DNA of 47,286 nt from Oscillospiraceae bacterium. Its GTDB lineage: Bacteria > Bacillota > Clostridia > Oscillospirales > CAG-382. The position numbers and the translations under genes are program-made. Below are positions 1 through 8,515 of this stretch, one piece after another. The DNA is taken from assembly GCA_015064485.1 (NCBI GenBank), contig SVSD01000013.1, positions 1 to 47,286 of the forward strand, read 5' to 3'. A model generated the notes under the pieces. That model was not told the DNA's origin and did not search any database. It saw nothing but the letters and a program-made list of their open reading frames with translations. Every line of letters begins with the position of its first letter. Position 1 is the stretch's first letter.

Positions 1-1321
1 TAAACAGTATTGCCGTAAATGTAACCGCAATAATATCTGCGACAGGTTCTGCCATATAGACCGCCTGTGTCTTGTCTGCCAAAATGCTTGGCATAATATA
101 AATCAGCGGAAGGAGCAATACGAATTTACGCACGACTGCAACCACAATAGAGTTTGCCGCTTTGCCAAGCGATGTAAAGGTCATCTGGCAGGCAATCTGA
201 ATTCCAAAGAGACCAAGTCCGCCAAGATAAATTCTCAGCATCGGGGCTGCAAACTGTGCAAGGGTGCTATCCGATGTAAATATCTTAACAAACACTTGCG
301 GAGCTATCATAACCGCCGCCCAGAGTGCAATGGAATATGTCAAACAAGTGATTAAAAGCAGACGGAAGGTTTTCTTAACTCTGTCCGCATTTTTAGCACC
401 AAAATTGTAGCTTGTTATAGGCTGAGCACCTTGTGCAATTCCCTGCAGAGGTAACATTGCAAACTGCATCACACTTGTCATAATGGTCATGGCACCGACT
501 GCAATATCACCGCCGTATTTAAGGAGAGAAGAATTAAAGCAAACGGAAATCACACTTTCGCTCGACTGCATAACAAACGCCGCTGTTCCAAGTGCGATGC
601 AAGGCAGAATTATGTCTGCTCTGAGTTTCAGATTTTCTTTCTTTATTTTGAGTTGTGTCTTCTTACCGCAAAGGAAAGAGATAATCCATACGCATGAAAG
701 CATCTGCGAAATAATGGTTGCAAGTGCCGCTCCTTTTACACCCATTTGGAATCCAAAAATGAATATGGGGTCAAGCACAATGTTGCACACCGCACCGATA
801 ATTACCGAAACCATCGATACAGTGGTAAAGCCCTGTGCAGTTATGAATGTGTTCATACCCAAGGTCATCTGCACAAACAAAGTACCAATAGCGTAAATGC
901 TCATATAATCGGTGGCATAACCGATTGTGTTTTCACTTGCACCAAAGGCAAGGAGCAAATCCTTGTTCCAAATAAGCAAAACTGCGGTCAGGATAACTGA
1001 CACAACAATCTGCAAGCTAAAGCAGTTTCCAAGTGTCTTTTCGGCGGATTCAGTATCCTTTTCGCCCATAAAGATAGATGCTCTCGGTGCACCGCCTGAG
1101 CTTACCAATGCCGCAAACGCTGAAACAAGCATAATTATCGGCATACAAACACCAACACCCGTAAGTGCCAAACTGCCATCACCGGGCATATGACCTATGT
1201 ATATGCGGTCAACTATATTGTAAAGCATATTGATAAGCTGTGCCACAACCGTTGGAATGGACAGTCGGAACAAAAGCTTACCGATAGGCTCTGTCGCTAA
1301 AAATTCTTTTTTGTCATTCAT
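1..1321 (-). CDS. MATE family multidrug/cation antiporter, 3' end cut by window edge
   Basis: About 440 residues are readable from an ATG at 1321 down to the window edge, so the C-terminus is missing. The translation is strongly hydrophobic with repeated helices and shows MATE-family hallmarks: an N-terminal stretch ending in NMLYNIVDRIYIGH, then GVGVCMPIIMLVSAFAALVSSGGAPRASI, and in the second half GIAQGAQPITSYNFGA, the repeated motif of each MATE bundle. MATE proteins export drugs or organic cations in exchange for Na+ or H+ at the cytoplasmic membrane. An AAGGTG ribosome binding site precedes the ATG. The gene starts only 13 bases after the stop of the RibD-like gene, so the two are probably co-transcribed. 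Substrate cannot be told. Family assignment is firm; the gene is intact as far as visible. Confidence 0.93.
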   Translation of the reverse strand, partial: MNDKKEFLATEPIGKLLFRLSIPTVVAQLINMLYNIVDRIYIGHMPGDGSLALTGVGVCMPIIMLVSAFAALVSSGGAPRASIFMGEKDTESAEKTLGNCFSLQIVVSVILTAVLLIWNKDLLLAFGASENTIGYATDYMSIYAIGTLFVQMTLGMNTFITAQGFTTVSMVSVIIGAVCNIVLDPIFIFGFQMGVKGAALATIISQMLSCVWIISFLCGKKTQLKIKKENLKLRADIILPCIALGTAAFVMQSSESVISVCFNSSLLKYGGDIAVGAMTIMTSVMQFAMLPLQGIAQGAQPITSYNFGAKNADRVKKTFRLLLITCLTYSIALWAAVMIAPQVFVKIFTSDSTLAQFAAPMLRIYLGGLGLFGIQIACQMTFTSLGKAANSIVVAVVRKFVLLLPLIYIMPSILADKTQAVYMAEPVADIIAVTFTAILF

Positions 1322-1334
1322 TTAATATAACACC

Positions 1335-2036
1335 TTATTTTCGTATATAATTCATCCAAACAACATCATCGTATTGCTTGATTTCTTTTAATTTAAATTC
1401 GGATAATGTGCTATCCATAAATAACGGTTTGTCCTCAGCATCAGCAATAATCGGGGCAACAACAAGACTAATCTCATCAATTACACCTACTCGCTGAAAA
1501 TATCCGTTTACAATGCTTCCGCCCTCTAAAAGAAGACAGTTTATATCCATAAGGTTTTTAAGCTTTTCAAGAGCAATTTTGACATCAATTTCTTTTTCGC
1601 CTGCAAAGATATATGGAATCTCTATACTTTGAAGATAGGCAAGAAAACGTCCGTCTACTTGCTCGGTTAAAACTTCGATTATCTGTGCATCTCCATAACC
1701 GGGATCTTCGTCGATAATTTTACTATTTTTCCAACCGAGTTTACCTTTTGGATCAAAACTTACTGCGTAGAATCCCGATAGATTATCAGGAATAAAATCA
1801 TCTTTGTTCTCGACAGGCTCGTACCTTGTCAAATCAGGATACCAACCGCCCGTGAAACTGCTTTCCATCGTCACACGACCGCAAATAAAACCACTTGCAT
1901 CATTTCTGTTGTACTCACGATTTAACTCATAATAAATATCCGTAGCTTTTTCACATTCCGGTCGGGACAAAAATTTTCCCGTAACCTTTCCATCTATTGA
2001 TGTCACCATGTGACAGATTATGTGCGGTCTGTTCAT
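1335..2036 (-). CDS. RibD C-terminal/dihydrofolate reductase-like oxidoreductase
   Basis: This 233-residue protein has the RibD C-terminal (dihydrofolate-reductase-like) fold signature: an N-terminal HMVTSIDGKV segment near residues 9-18 and a C-terminal LLLEGGSIVNGYFQRVGVIDEISLVVAPII segment, which in the family lines the NADPH and substrate sites. It lacks the RibD deaminase domain, so it is more likely a stand-alone reductase of unknown substrate than a riboflavin enzyme. A TTG lies directly before the ATG at 2036, but the AGAGGTG ribosome binding site is 6 bases from the ATG and only 3 from the TTG, so I chose the ATG. It has its own sigma-A promoter and leads a two-gene unit with the MATE exporter. 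An accessory or horizontally shared pair is possible but not shown. Confidence 0.88.
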   Translation of the reverse strand: MNRPHIICHMVTSIDGKVTGKFLSRPECEKATDIYYELNREYNRNDASGFICGRVTMESSFTGGWYPDLTRYEPVENKDDFIPDNLSGFYAVSFDPKGKLGWKNSKIIDEDPGYGDAQIIEVLTEQVDGRFLAYLQSIEIPYIFAGEKEIDVKIALEKLKNLMDINCLLLEGGSIVNGYFQRVGVIDEISLVVAPIIADAEDKPLFMDSTLSEFKLKEIKQYDDVVWMNYIRK

Positions 2037-2054
2037 CAAATCACCTCTGCATCA

Positions 2055-2083
2055 ATTATACTATATATTCATAGGAATTTCAA
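2055..2083 (-). promoter_or_regulatory. Sigma-A promoter for the RibD-like/MATE unit
   Basis: On the minus strand TTGAAA (2083-2078) is separated by 17 bases from a perfect TATAAT (2060-2055). The ribosome binding site and ATG of the RibD-like gene follow about 20 bases downstream, giving a short leader. Confidence 0.8.
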
Positions 2084-2106
2084 TAACGCCAAAACACCCC
2101 TCAATT

Positions 2107-2138
2107 TTTTCTAACATTTTTCTAGCACTTTTCTAGCG
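2107..2138. repeat. Three tandem 11-bp-phased repeats upstream of a promoter
   Basis: Three copies of a 10-base unit, TTTTCTAACA, TTTTCTAGCA and TTTTCTAGCG, start at 2107, 2118 and 2129. The exact 11-base period places them on one face of the helix. They lie 24 bases upstream of the -35 box of the RibD-like gene. They could be an A-tract UP-like element, regulator binding sites or arm-type sites left by an integrase; nothing here decides between these. Confidence 0.5.
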
Positions 2139-2191
2139 AAAATCCAAAAAACGCATCAAAAAGCGGCAATACGAAAACTCATAGAACAGCA

Positions 2192-2225
2192 AAGGCTTTG
2201 AAGGATTTTAACCCCTCAAAGCCTT
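2192..2225. terminator. Terminator-like hairpin in gene-free region
   Basis: Arms AAGGCTTTGA (2192-2201) and TCAAAGCCTT (2216-2225) are perfect complements around a 14-base loop in which AGG and CC/CCT can add pairs. The plus-strand continuation is GATTTTATACGGTTTTTA, a broken T-tract. There is no intact gene ending just before it on either strand, so it may belong to something that has been lost. Confidence 0.4.
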
Positions 2226-2692
2226 GATTTTATACGGTTTTTATCGCTTTTTAAGTTCCTTTAACTTCCGCTAATTTACTCTATCTAAAAAGAGTGTCTA
2301 GGAGCTCGAAATCAGTTTGTCTTAGACGGCACAAAGATTCGAATTTCACTTTGTTAGTCAAAAACACTTTTTAAAAGTATATTTAGTTTTTATTAAATCG
2401 GTTTTAATGCACTACTTCTATTATATTATCAAACCTCGTCTTTTCCGTTATGCTCTGCACACTCTAAAATTACGGGTGTTGGAAAGCACATATTAAGATG
2501 CAAGTAATCTTTCCAAGTCTAAAATAAATACAATTTGAAAAGCCAATCTGGTATTTACAGAGGATGAATTTTGTGATACAATGCAAATGTAAACATAACA
2601 TTTAAGAAGATGATCAGTTACTGCTTTTAGCATAACTGAAATGCCATTCACATCGGACAACGAATTATGTATATACTGACAGAGGAATAACT

Positions 2693-3277
2693 ATGACAAA
2701 AAAGAACGAAAGAAACACAAAAGGGAAGATAATCAATGCGGCGTGGGCTCTTTTTTATGAGCAAGGGTATGAGAATACGACTGTTGATGAGATAATCGAA
2801 AAATCAAAAACCTCAAAAGGCTCGTTTTATCATTATTTTGAAGGTAAAGATGCGCTTTTGGGCTCGCTTTCGTATATTTTCGACGAGGAATATGCACGAC
2901 TTCAGAACAGTTTTCCGGAAGGGATGTCAAGCTTTGAAAAACTCCTTTTTCTAAACTGCGAATTGTTTTCTGTTATTGAGGACAGAATAGATATTGATTT
3001 GCTTACGCGCCTTTATTCCACACAGCTTATAACTAAGGGCGAAAAATGCCTTCTTGACAATAAGAGACTTTATTATAAACTTTTGCGTCAGATAGTGACA
3101 GAAGGGCAGAAGCAAAACGAAATCACAGATACGATGACCGCAAACGAAATTGTTAAAATGTATGCAATGTGCGAAAGAGCGCTTATTTACGACTGGTGTC
3201 TTTGCAATGGGGAATACTCTTTAAAGAGCTATGCAAAGAAGACTATGCCTGCATTTTTGTCTGCAATTCGTATATAA
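2693..3277 (+). CDS. TetR/AcrR family transcriptional regulator
   Basis: The protein has 194 residues, the usual TetR size. Its N-terminal helix-turn-helix, about residues 10-55, carries the family pattern KIINAAWALFYEQGYENTTVDEI and SKTSKGSFYHYFEGKDALL. The C-terminal two thirds is a helical ligand-binding and dimerisation region with no recognisable subfamily signature. A GAGG ribosome binding site lies before the ATG. The gene is followed by a strong terminator and then the separate promoter of the symporter gene. TetR proteins usually repress a neighbour or themselves, so the flanking symporter or the MATE unit are candidate targets; that is inference only. Confidence 0.92.
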   Translation: MTKKNERNTKGKIINAAWALFYEQGYENTTVDEIIEKSKTSKGSFYHYFEGKDALLGSLSYIFDEEYARLQNSFPEGMSSFEKLLFLNCELFSVIEDRIDIDLLTRLYSTQLITKGEKCLLDNKRLYYKLLRQIVTEGQKQNEITDTMTANEIVKMYAMCERALIYDWCLCNGEYSLKSYAKKTMPAFLSAIRI

Positions 3278-3326
3278 AATATTCTTTTTGTTAAATGCCT
3301 TTAAATACATAAAATTACGGATTTTA

Positions 3327-3366
3327 AGAGAACAAAGTATAGAATTTAGTCTATACTTTGTTCTCT
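3327..3366 (+). terminator. Terminator after tetR gene; perfect 17-bp inverted repeat
   Basis: Arms AGAGAACAAAGTATAGA (3327-3343) and TCTATACTTTGTTCTCT (3350-3366) are perfect complements with a 6-base loop, followed by ATTGATTTTTTT. It fits an intrinsic terminator. It also abuts the -35 box of the next promoter, so an operator role is possible. Confidence 0.8.
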
Positions 3367-3367
3367 A

Positions 3368-3396
3368 TTGATTTTTTTGAAATTATGTGATATAAT
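3368..3396 (+). promoter_or_regulatory. Sigma-A promoter of the symporter gene
   Basis: TTGATT (3368-3373), 17-base spacer, TATAAT (3391-3396) with a TG two bases upstream (extended -10, TGATATAAT). AAGGAG and the ATG of the symporter gene follow at about 3424-3439. Confidence 0.8.
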
Positions 3397-3436
3397 AACA
3401 CATTATTTGCAAAAAAACATCTAAGGAGAATTTCAA

Positions 3437-4972
3437 ATGGATATTTTATCATTTGTACTTTACTTTGTTGCAATGGTTTCCATCGGTATATACTTCTTCT
3501 TCAAGTCGAAGGTTATTACCGAAAAGGATTATTTCCTCGGCGGCCGTGCAATGGGGCCGTGGGTTACTGCGATGAGTGCTCAGGCATCTGATATGAGTGC
3601 CTGGCTTCTTATGGGACTTCCGGGAAGTATACTTGCATTCGGTTTCGGTCAGGCTTGGATCGGCATCGGTCTTGCGATCGGTACTGCTGCAAACTGGATT
3701 ATCGTTGCAAAAAGACTTCGTAAGTTTTCAAAAGCATCCGGTGATGCAATTACACTTCCGCAGTATCTTTCAAATCGTTTTGCTTCAAAAAGCCATACGG
3801 TAAGCATAATCTGTGCTATTGTATTCCTAATTTGCTTTACGATTTATGTAGCATCTGCTTTTGTGGCAGGAGCTGATGTATTTTCAACTCTTTTCCCGAG
3901 TCTTGAAAAATCATATGCAATGATTATCTTTGCGGTAATCGTTGTTCTTTACACATTCCTCGGCGGCTTTAATGCTGTTTGCTGGACCGACTTTTTCCAG
4001 GGCCTTTTGATGCTCGGCGCACTTCTTATTGTTCCGATCGTTGTAGGCTTTACAGGCAATCTTGATACATCTGCTCTTTCAACGGTATATCAAGGTCCCA
4101 ACGGTGAAGAGTTCAAGTTTGTTACAAACTTTTTCAATGCAAGCTGGCAGGATATTCTTTCGGGACTTGGCTGGGGACTCGGATATTTCGGTATGCCCCA
4201 TATTATCGTAAGATTTATGGCTATCAAAAAGCCTTCTATGGTTAAGAAATCTGCAACGGTTGCAATCATCTGGGTTGTACTTTCTCTTGCTGCAACTATT
4301 GTTATTGCATATTTTGGCAGAATGTTTGTTTTCGAAAACGGCACAGATTTGTCTGCTGTTCTTCTTGCTGAAGGCAAGCAGTCTATGATATTTGTTGAAC
4401 TTGTTCGTGATGTGTTCCCGAGCTTTGTGGCAGGACTTCTTCTTGCGGCAATCATTGCGGCTTCTATGTCGACAGCCGATTCTCAGCTTCTTGTCGCAGC
4501 TTCTTCTTTCTCAAGCGACCTTTATAAGCCTCTTGTAAGAAAAAATGCATCAAATAAAGAAATGCTTTGGGTAAGCCGTATCGTTGTTCTTGTTATTGCT
4601 GTTGTGGCATATTTTATTGCAAGCAGCGAAGGTGATGCGGCACAGGCTATTATGAATCTTGTTTCAAATGCATGGGGTATTTTCGGTGCAGCTTTCGGAC
4701 CTGTTGTACTTCTCTCACTTTTCTGGAAGAGATTTACATACAAGGGTGCTGTTGCAGGTATCATCGCAGGTGCACTTGTTGATATGCTCTGGCTCTGGAT
4801 GCCTGTTGCGGACGGTAAAGCACTTACAGCTCTTACCGGTGTGTATGAGATCATTCCCGGTTTTATAATCGGTACAGTTGCAGCAGTTGTTGCAACACTT
4901 ATAGATAAAGCTCCTTCAACCGAAGTTAATGCGATTTTTGAAAGAGCAACAGATAACAGTATTGACGACTAA
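3437..4972 (+). CDS. putP: Sodium/proline symporter (SSS family)
   Basis: This 511-residue membrane protein belongs to the solute:sodium symporter family and most resembles PutP. The N-terminus reads KDYFLGGRAMGPWVTAMSAQASDMSAWLL, the family's first-helix pattern with the ASDMSAW sodium/substrate segment. Around residues 335-360 it has AAIIAASMSTADSQLLVAASS, containing the Ser/Thr pair of the second sodium site. About 13 hydrophobic segments are visible, as expected. It imports proline with Na+ across the cytoplasmic membrane for nutrition or osmoprotection. AAGGAG precedes the ATG. The next gene is an ion-pumping pyrophosphatase on the same strand 70 bases later; if that enzyme pumps Na+, it could supply the driving force, which is an inference from adjacency. 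Confidence 0.93.
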   Translation: MDILSFVLYFVAMVSIGIYFFFKSKVITEKDYFLGGRAMGPWVTAMSAQASDMSAWLLMGLPGSILAFGFGQAWIGIGLAIGTAANWIIVAKRLRKFSKASGDAITLPQYLSNRFASKSHTVSIICAIVFLICFTIYVASAFVAGADVFSTLFPSLEKSYAMIIFAVIVVLYTFLGGFNAVCWTDFFQGLLMLGALLIVPIVVGFTGNLDTSALSTVYQGPNGEEFKFVTNFFNASWQDILSGLGWGLGYFGMPHIIVRFMAIKKPSMVKKSATVAIIWVVLSLAATIVIAYFGRMFVFENGTDLSAVLLAEGKQSMIFVELVRDVFPSFVAGLLLAAIIAASMSTADSQLLVAASSFSSDLYKPLVRKNASNKEMLWVSRIVVLVIAVVAYFIASSEGDAAQAIMNLVSNAWGIFGAAFGPVVLLSLFWKRFTYKGAVAGIIAGALVDMLWLWMPVADGKALTALTGVYEIIPGFIIGTVAAVVATLIDKAPSTEVNAIFERATDNSIDD

Positions 4973-5042
4973 AAACAAACGGCAATTCTTTTTTCAGAAT
5001 TACCAATACGGTTTTTAATAAATATGATAGAAGGGATTTTTA

Positions 5043-7127
5043 ATGGAAAAATTACTTGTAGGTTTAACATTTGGCGGAGCTCTTTTAGCTTTAATATTTG
5101 CACTTTTAACTGCACTTAAAGTTATGAGATTTCCCGAAGGCAATGATTTGATGAAGAAGATATCTTCATCTATCAGAAAGGGCGCAAACGCATACTTGAA
5201 GCGCCAGTATAAGATAGTTATCATTTTCTTTGCAATTATGTTTTTGATACTCGGTGTTATGGCATATTTTGGCTTCCTTACACCGTATGTACCTTTTGCA
5301 TTTGTTACCGGCGGTTTCTTTTCTGCACTTTCAGGATTTATCGGGATGAAGATTGCAACAGCATCAAATGCAAGAACCGCAAACGCTTGTCAGCAAGGCT
5401 TAAACCGAGGTTTAAGAGTTGCTTTTTCTGCAGGAAGCGTTATGGGCTTTACTGTTGTAGGTCTTGGCCTTTTTGATATTTCTGTATGGTTCTTCCTTTT
5501 GAAGTTTGTATTTAATCTTACTCCCGAAGCAATTACATCTGCAATGCTTACATTCGGTATGGGCGCTTCTTCCATGGCTCTTTTTGCAAGAGTTGGGGGC
5601 GGAGTTTTCACAAAAGCTGCCGATGTCGGTGCTGACCTTGTAGGTAAGGTAGAGGCGGGAATACCCGAGGATGACCCCAGAAATCCTGCTGTTATCGCAG
5701 ATAATGTCGGCGATAATGTAGGTGATGTTGCAGGTATGGGCGCTGACCTTTATGAATCTTATGTAGGTTCTATTATTTCGGCGTGTGCTCTCGGAGTTGC
5801 GGCATTCCATTCACTTGAAGCTATGGCACTTCCTATGCTTCTTGCGGCGGTAGGCGTTGTTTGTTCAATTCTCGGAACATTCCTTGTAAGAACAAAAGAG
5901 GGCGCTACTCAGAAACAGCTTCTTTCGGCTCTCGGAAGAGGTACAAATTTCTCCGCTATAATGATTGCCATTGTATCATATCCTATAGTTTACTATATAC
6001 TCGGCAAAGAAAACTGGAAGATATATTTTGCGATCCTTGCTGGACTTATTGCAGGTGTTCTTATCGGTCAGGCAACAGAATACTTTACATCCGACAGTTA
6101 TAAACCCACCAAAAATCTTGCGGCAACTTCCGAAACCGGTACTGCTACGATAATAATAAACGGTTTGTCTGTAGGTATGCTTTCCACAATGCTTCCGATA
6201 ATCATAATTTCTGTTTGCGTTCTTGTTGCATATTATGTATCGGGCGGCGCACAAAGTGCTTCTATGGGTCTTTACGGAATAGCACTTGCCGCAGTAGGTA
6301 TGCTTTCGACTCTCGGCATCACTCTTGCGACAGATGCTTACGGCCCTGTTGCTGATAATGCGGGCGGTATTGCTCAGATGGCGGGACTTGATGAAAAGGT
6401 AAGAGAAAGAACAGACGCTCTTGATTCGCTCGGAAACACAACTGCCGCAACAGGTAAGGGCTTTGCCATCGGCAGTGCGGCGCTTACAGCTCTTGCACTT
6501 ATGGCTTCTTATATTGATAAGATAAATACAATAGACGGCGGAGCACAGGCAATTTCAAATCTTAATATCACAAATCCTTCGGTTTTGGTCGGCCTTTTTG
6601 TCGGCGCGTGTCTGCCGTTTGTATTTGCTGCACTTACAATGAATTCTGTAGGCCGTGCGGCTCAGAGTGTTGTTGTTGAAGTACGCCGTCAGTTTAAAGA
6701 AATCAAAGGACTTATGGAAGGAAAGGCTGAGGCTGATTACGCAAGCTGTGTAGACCTTTGTACAAAAGCAAGCCTTCGTGAAATGGTACTTCCCACAGTC
6801 GTTGCTGTAATTGTTCCTATCATCGTAGGACTTGTTCTCGGTTGTACAGGTGTTGTAGGTATGCTCGCAGGAGCGACAGCGTCAGGTTTCCTTATTGCGA
6901 TATTTATGTCCAATTCGGGCGGAGCATGGGATAACGCTAAAAAGTATATCGAAAGCGGTGTACACGGCGGTAAGGGCTCTGATAACCATAAGGCGGCGGT
7001 AGTCGGCGACACAGTCGGAGATCCTTTTAAGGATACAGCCGGCCCTGCGATTAATATTCTTATCAAATTGCTTTCAATGGTTTCAATCGTTTTTGCAACT
7101 GTTGTAGTTAATTTCTCCATACTTTAA
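5043..7127 (+). CDS. hppA: Membrane-bound K+-dependent ion-pumping pyrophosphatase
   Basis: The protein has 694 residues with about 16 transmembrane segments and couples hydrolysis of pyrophosphate to ion export. The substrate loop [11 protein letters not shown] is at about residues 194-204, followed by [21 protein letters not shown]. Near residue 464 the sequence [10 protein letters not shown] has Ala and Gly at the two positions that mark K+-dependent enzymes; K+-independent ones carry Lys and Thr there. The Glu in GADLYESY sits at the position used in Na+-pumping members, so Na+ or mixed Na+/H+ transport is plausible but not proven. It follows putP by 70 bases on the same strand and ends at a strong bidirectional terminator. 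The start is supported by an AGAAGGG ribosome binding site. Confidence 0.95.
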   Translation: MEKLLVGLTFGGALLALIFALLTALKVMRFPEGNDLMKKISSSIRKGANAYLKRQYKIVIIFFAIMFLILGVMAYFGFLTPYVPFAFVTGGFFSALSGFIGMKIATASNARTANACQQGLNRGLRVAFSAGSVMGFTVVGLGLFDISVWFFLLKFVFNLTPEAITSAMLTFGMGASSMALFARVGGGVFTKAADVGADLVGKVEAGIPEDDPRNPAVIADNVGDNVGDVAGMGADLYESYVGSIISACALGVAAFHSLEAMALPMLLAAVGVVCSILGTFLVRTKEGATQKQLLSALGRGTNFSAIMIAIVSYPIVYYILGKENWKIYFAILAGLIAGVLIGQATEYFTSDSYKPTKNLAATSETGTATIIINGLSVGMLSTMLPIIIISVCVLVAYYVSGGAQSASMGLYGIALAAVGMLSTLGITLATDAYGPVADNAGGIAQMAGLDEKVRERTDALDSLGNTTAATGKGFAIGSAALTALALMASYIDKINTIDGGAQAISNLNITNPSVLVGLFVGACLPFVFAALTMNSVGRAAQSVVVEVRRQFKEIKGLMEGKAEADYASCVDLCTKASLREMVLPTVVAVIVPIIVGLVLGCTGVVGMLAGATASGFLIAIFMSNSGGAWDNAKKYIESGVHGGKGSDNHKAAVVGDTVGDPFKDTAGPAINILIKLLSMVSIVFATVVVNFSIL

Positions 7128-7133
7128 AAGATA

Positions 7134-7174
7134 AAAAGCGATAATAAAAGGTTTAAACTTTTATTATCGCTTTT
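7134..7174. terminator. Bidirectional terminator between hppA and bcp
   Basis: Arms AAAAGCGATAATAAAAG (7134-7150) and CTTTTATTATCGCTTTT (7158-7174) are perfect complements with a 7-base loop. It lies between two convergent genes and has A/T tracts on both sides. Confidence 0.85.
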
Positions 7175-7182
7175 GATTTTTA

Positions 7183-7641
7183 TTACTTATTAAGCTCTTC
7201 AAGAATTTCCTGTGCGTTCGTATCAGGCTTTACTTTCGGCATAACTTTTTCGATTATACCGTTTTCGTCAATGATAAAAGTAGTTCTTACAACTCCAAAG
7301 CCGACCTTGCCGTACATTTTCTTTTCCTGCCATACTCCGTATGCGTTTATTGCCAAAAGTTCGGGGTCTGACAGCAGAATAAAGGGCAGGTTATGCTTCT
7401 CTGCGAATTTGCTGTGTGAAGATGTACTGTCACGGCTGATGCCGATAATTTCAAAATTGGCGTTTTTAAACTGTTCATATGCTCCGGCAAAAGCACAAGC
7501 CTGGCGGGTGCATCCCGGAGTATTGTCTTTGGGATAAAAATATAAGACGACTTTTTTGCCTATAAAATCCGAGAGCGAAACGCTGTTTCCGTTTTTGTCG
7601 CTCAATGTAAAATCAGGGGCTTTCATTCCTTTTTCAAGCAT
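7183..7641 (-). CDS. bcp: Thioredoxin-dependent thiol peroxidase (peroxiredoxin, Bcp/PrxQ)
   Basis: A 152-residue cytoplasmic peroxiredoxin that reduces H2O2 and organic hydroperoxides using thioredoxin. The active site YPKDNTPGCTRQACAF holds the peroxidatic Cys44 and, five residues later, Cys49, the resolving cysteine of the alpha-helical PrxQ type. The motif GISRDSTSSHSKFAEKHNLPFILLSDP follows as in Bcp. An AGGAG site is well spaced before the ATG at 7641. It lies 12 bases behind the exonuclease III gene, so the two form an oxidative-damage pair: peroxide removal and repair of damaged DNA ends. Transcription comes from the promoter before xth and stops at the terminator shared with hppA. 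Confidence 0.96.
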   Translation of the reverse strand: MLEKGMKAPDFTLSDKNGNSVSLSDFIGKKVVLYFYPKDNTPGCTRQACAFAGAYEQFKNANFEIIGISRDSTSSHSKFAEKHNLPFILLSDPELLAINAYGVWQEKKMYGKVGFGVVRTTFIIDENGIIEKVMPKVKPDTNAQEILEELNK

Positions 7642-7653
7642 ACTTTTTCTCCT

Positions 7654-8406
7654 TTATATATCTATTTCAATTCCAACGGGACAATGATCGCTTCCCATAA
7701 TGTTTCCGAGAATGAAGCTGTCTTTTACTTTTGGAAAGATCCTGTCTGATACAACAAAATAATCTATGCGCCATCCGACATTCTTTTCGCGAGCTTTCAT
7801 CATATAGCTCCACCAGGAATACTCGACTTTTTCGGGATAAAGACTGCGGAATGTGTCTTTAAATCCGCTGTCAAGAAGTTTTGAAAACTTTTCTCTTTCC
7901 TCATCCGAAAAACCTGCGCTTTTGCGGTTTGTTTTCGGATTTTTAAGGTCTATTTCTTCGTGTGCAACATTAAGATCGCCGCAATAAATGACAGGCTTTT
8001 TCTTGTCAAGAGAAATGATATGCTCTCTCAGATCGTCTTCCCACTCCATACGGTAGGGAAGTCTTGCAAGTTCCTTTTGGGAATTAGGTGTATACACATT
8101 CAAAAGATAGAAATTATCATATTCAAGAGTTATTGCTCTTCCTTCGGTATCGTGTTTTTCAATTCCGATACCGTAGGTGACAGAAACAGGCTCTTTCTTT
8201 GCGAAAATTGCGGTTCCCGAATATCCCTTCTTTTGTGCACTGTTGAAATATTGAAAGTGGGACGGGGAGTCAAAATCTGCCTGTCCTTGTTGCATTTTGG
8301 TTTCCTGAATACATACAAAATCAGCATCAATGTCTTTAAAGAATTCATCAAAGCCCTTTGAAAGGCAAGATCGAAAACCGTTAACATTCCAAGAAATAAA
8401 TTTCAT
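7654..8406 (-). CDS. xth: Exodeoxyribonuclease III / AP endonuclease
   Basis: A 250-residue member of the endonuclease/exonuclease/phosphatase fold. It starts MKFISWNVNGFRS, with the conserved Asn of WNVNG, then VCIQETKMQ with the metal-binding Glu at about residue 35, GDLNVAHEEIDL in the centre, and GSDHCPVGIEI at the C-terminus with the catalytic Asp-His pair. It cleaves DNA at abasic sites and removes blocked 3' ends in base excision repair. It is the first gene of a two-gene unit with bcp. A sigma-A promoter with a 17-base spacer lies 25-50 bases upstream, and AAGGA precedes the ATG. Confidence 0.96.
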   Translation of the reverse strand: MKFISWNVNGFRSCLSKGFDEFFKDIDADFVCIQETKMQQGQADFDSPSHFQYFNSAQKKGYSGTAIFAKKEPVSVTYGIGIEKHDTEGRAITLEYDNFYLLNVYTPNSQKELARLPYRMEWEDDLREHIISLDKKKPVIYCGDLNVAHEEIDLKNPKTNRKSAGFSDEEREKFSKLLDSGFKDTFRSLYPEKVEYSWWSYMMKAREKNVGWRIDYFVVSDRIFPKVKDSFILGNIMGSDHCPVGIEIDI

Positions 8407-8430
8407 ATTATCACATCCTTTTATGTTTTT

Positions 8431-8459
8431 ATTCTATCACAGCGAATGTGTTTTTGCAA
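8431..8459 (-). promoter_or_regulatory. Sigma-A promoter of xth-bcp
   Basis: Minus-strand TTGCAA (8459-8454), 17-base spacer, TAGAAT (8436-8431), with TG just upstream of the -10. It is back-to-back with the promoter of the deacetylase gene; the two -35 boxes are within 10 bases. Confidence 0.75.
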
Positions 8460-8466
8460 CAAAATA

Positions 8467-8494
8467 TTGACAGGGCTTTTTTTTGATATATAAT
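8467..8494 (+). promoter_or_regulatory. Sigma-A promoter of the deacetylase gene at 8516
   Basis: Consensus TTGACA (8467-8472) and TATAAT (8489-8494) with a 16-base spacer. The in-frame TTG at 8483 lies inside this promoter, which excludes it as a translation start. Confidence 0.85.
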
Positions 8495-8515
8495 AAGAGT
8501 AAAGGAGATGGTTTT

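Larger units (their letters stand above)
2040..2692. other. Gene-free intergenic stretch of about 650 bp
   Basis: No credible coding sequence is visible on either strand. The stretch holds the RibD-like promoter, the 11-bp-phased repeats and the hairpin at 2192-2225. A weaker inverted pair ACAAAG/CTTTGT flanks ATTCGAATTTCA around 2331-2354. The mixture of short repeats and an ownerless terminator suggests a scar of a departed or decayed element between the drug-exporter unit and the TetR gene, but no integrase or clear attachment repeat remains. Confidence 0.45.

Noticed and set aside
4981-5004. GGCAATTCT/AGAATTACC hairpin between putP and hppA
   Set aside because: The stem has a mismatch and no T-tract follows, so I do not call it a terminator; the two genes may be co-transcribed.
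8130-8387. Additional small genes inside xth and other antisense frames
   Set aside because: They lie fully within recognised genes, lack ribosome binding sites and show no family motifs.
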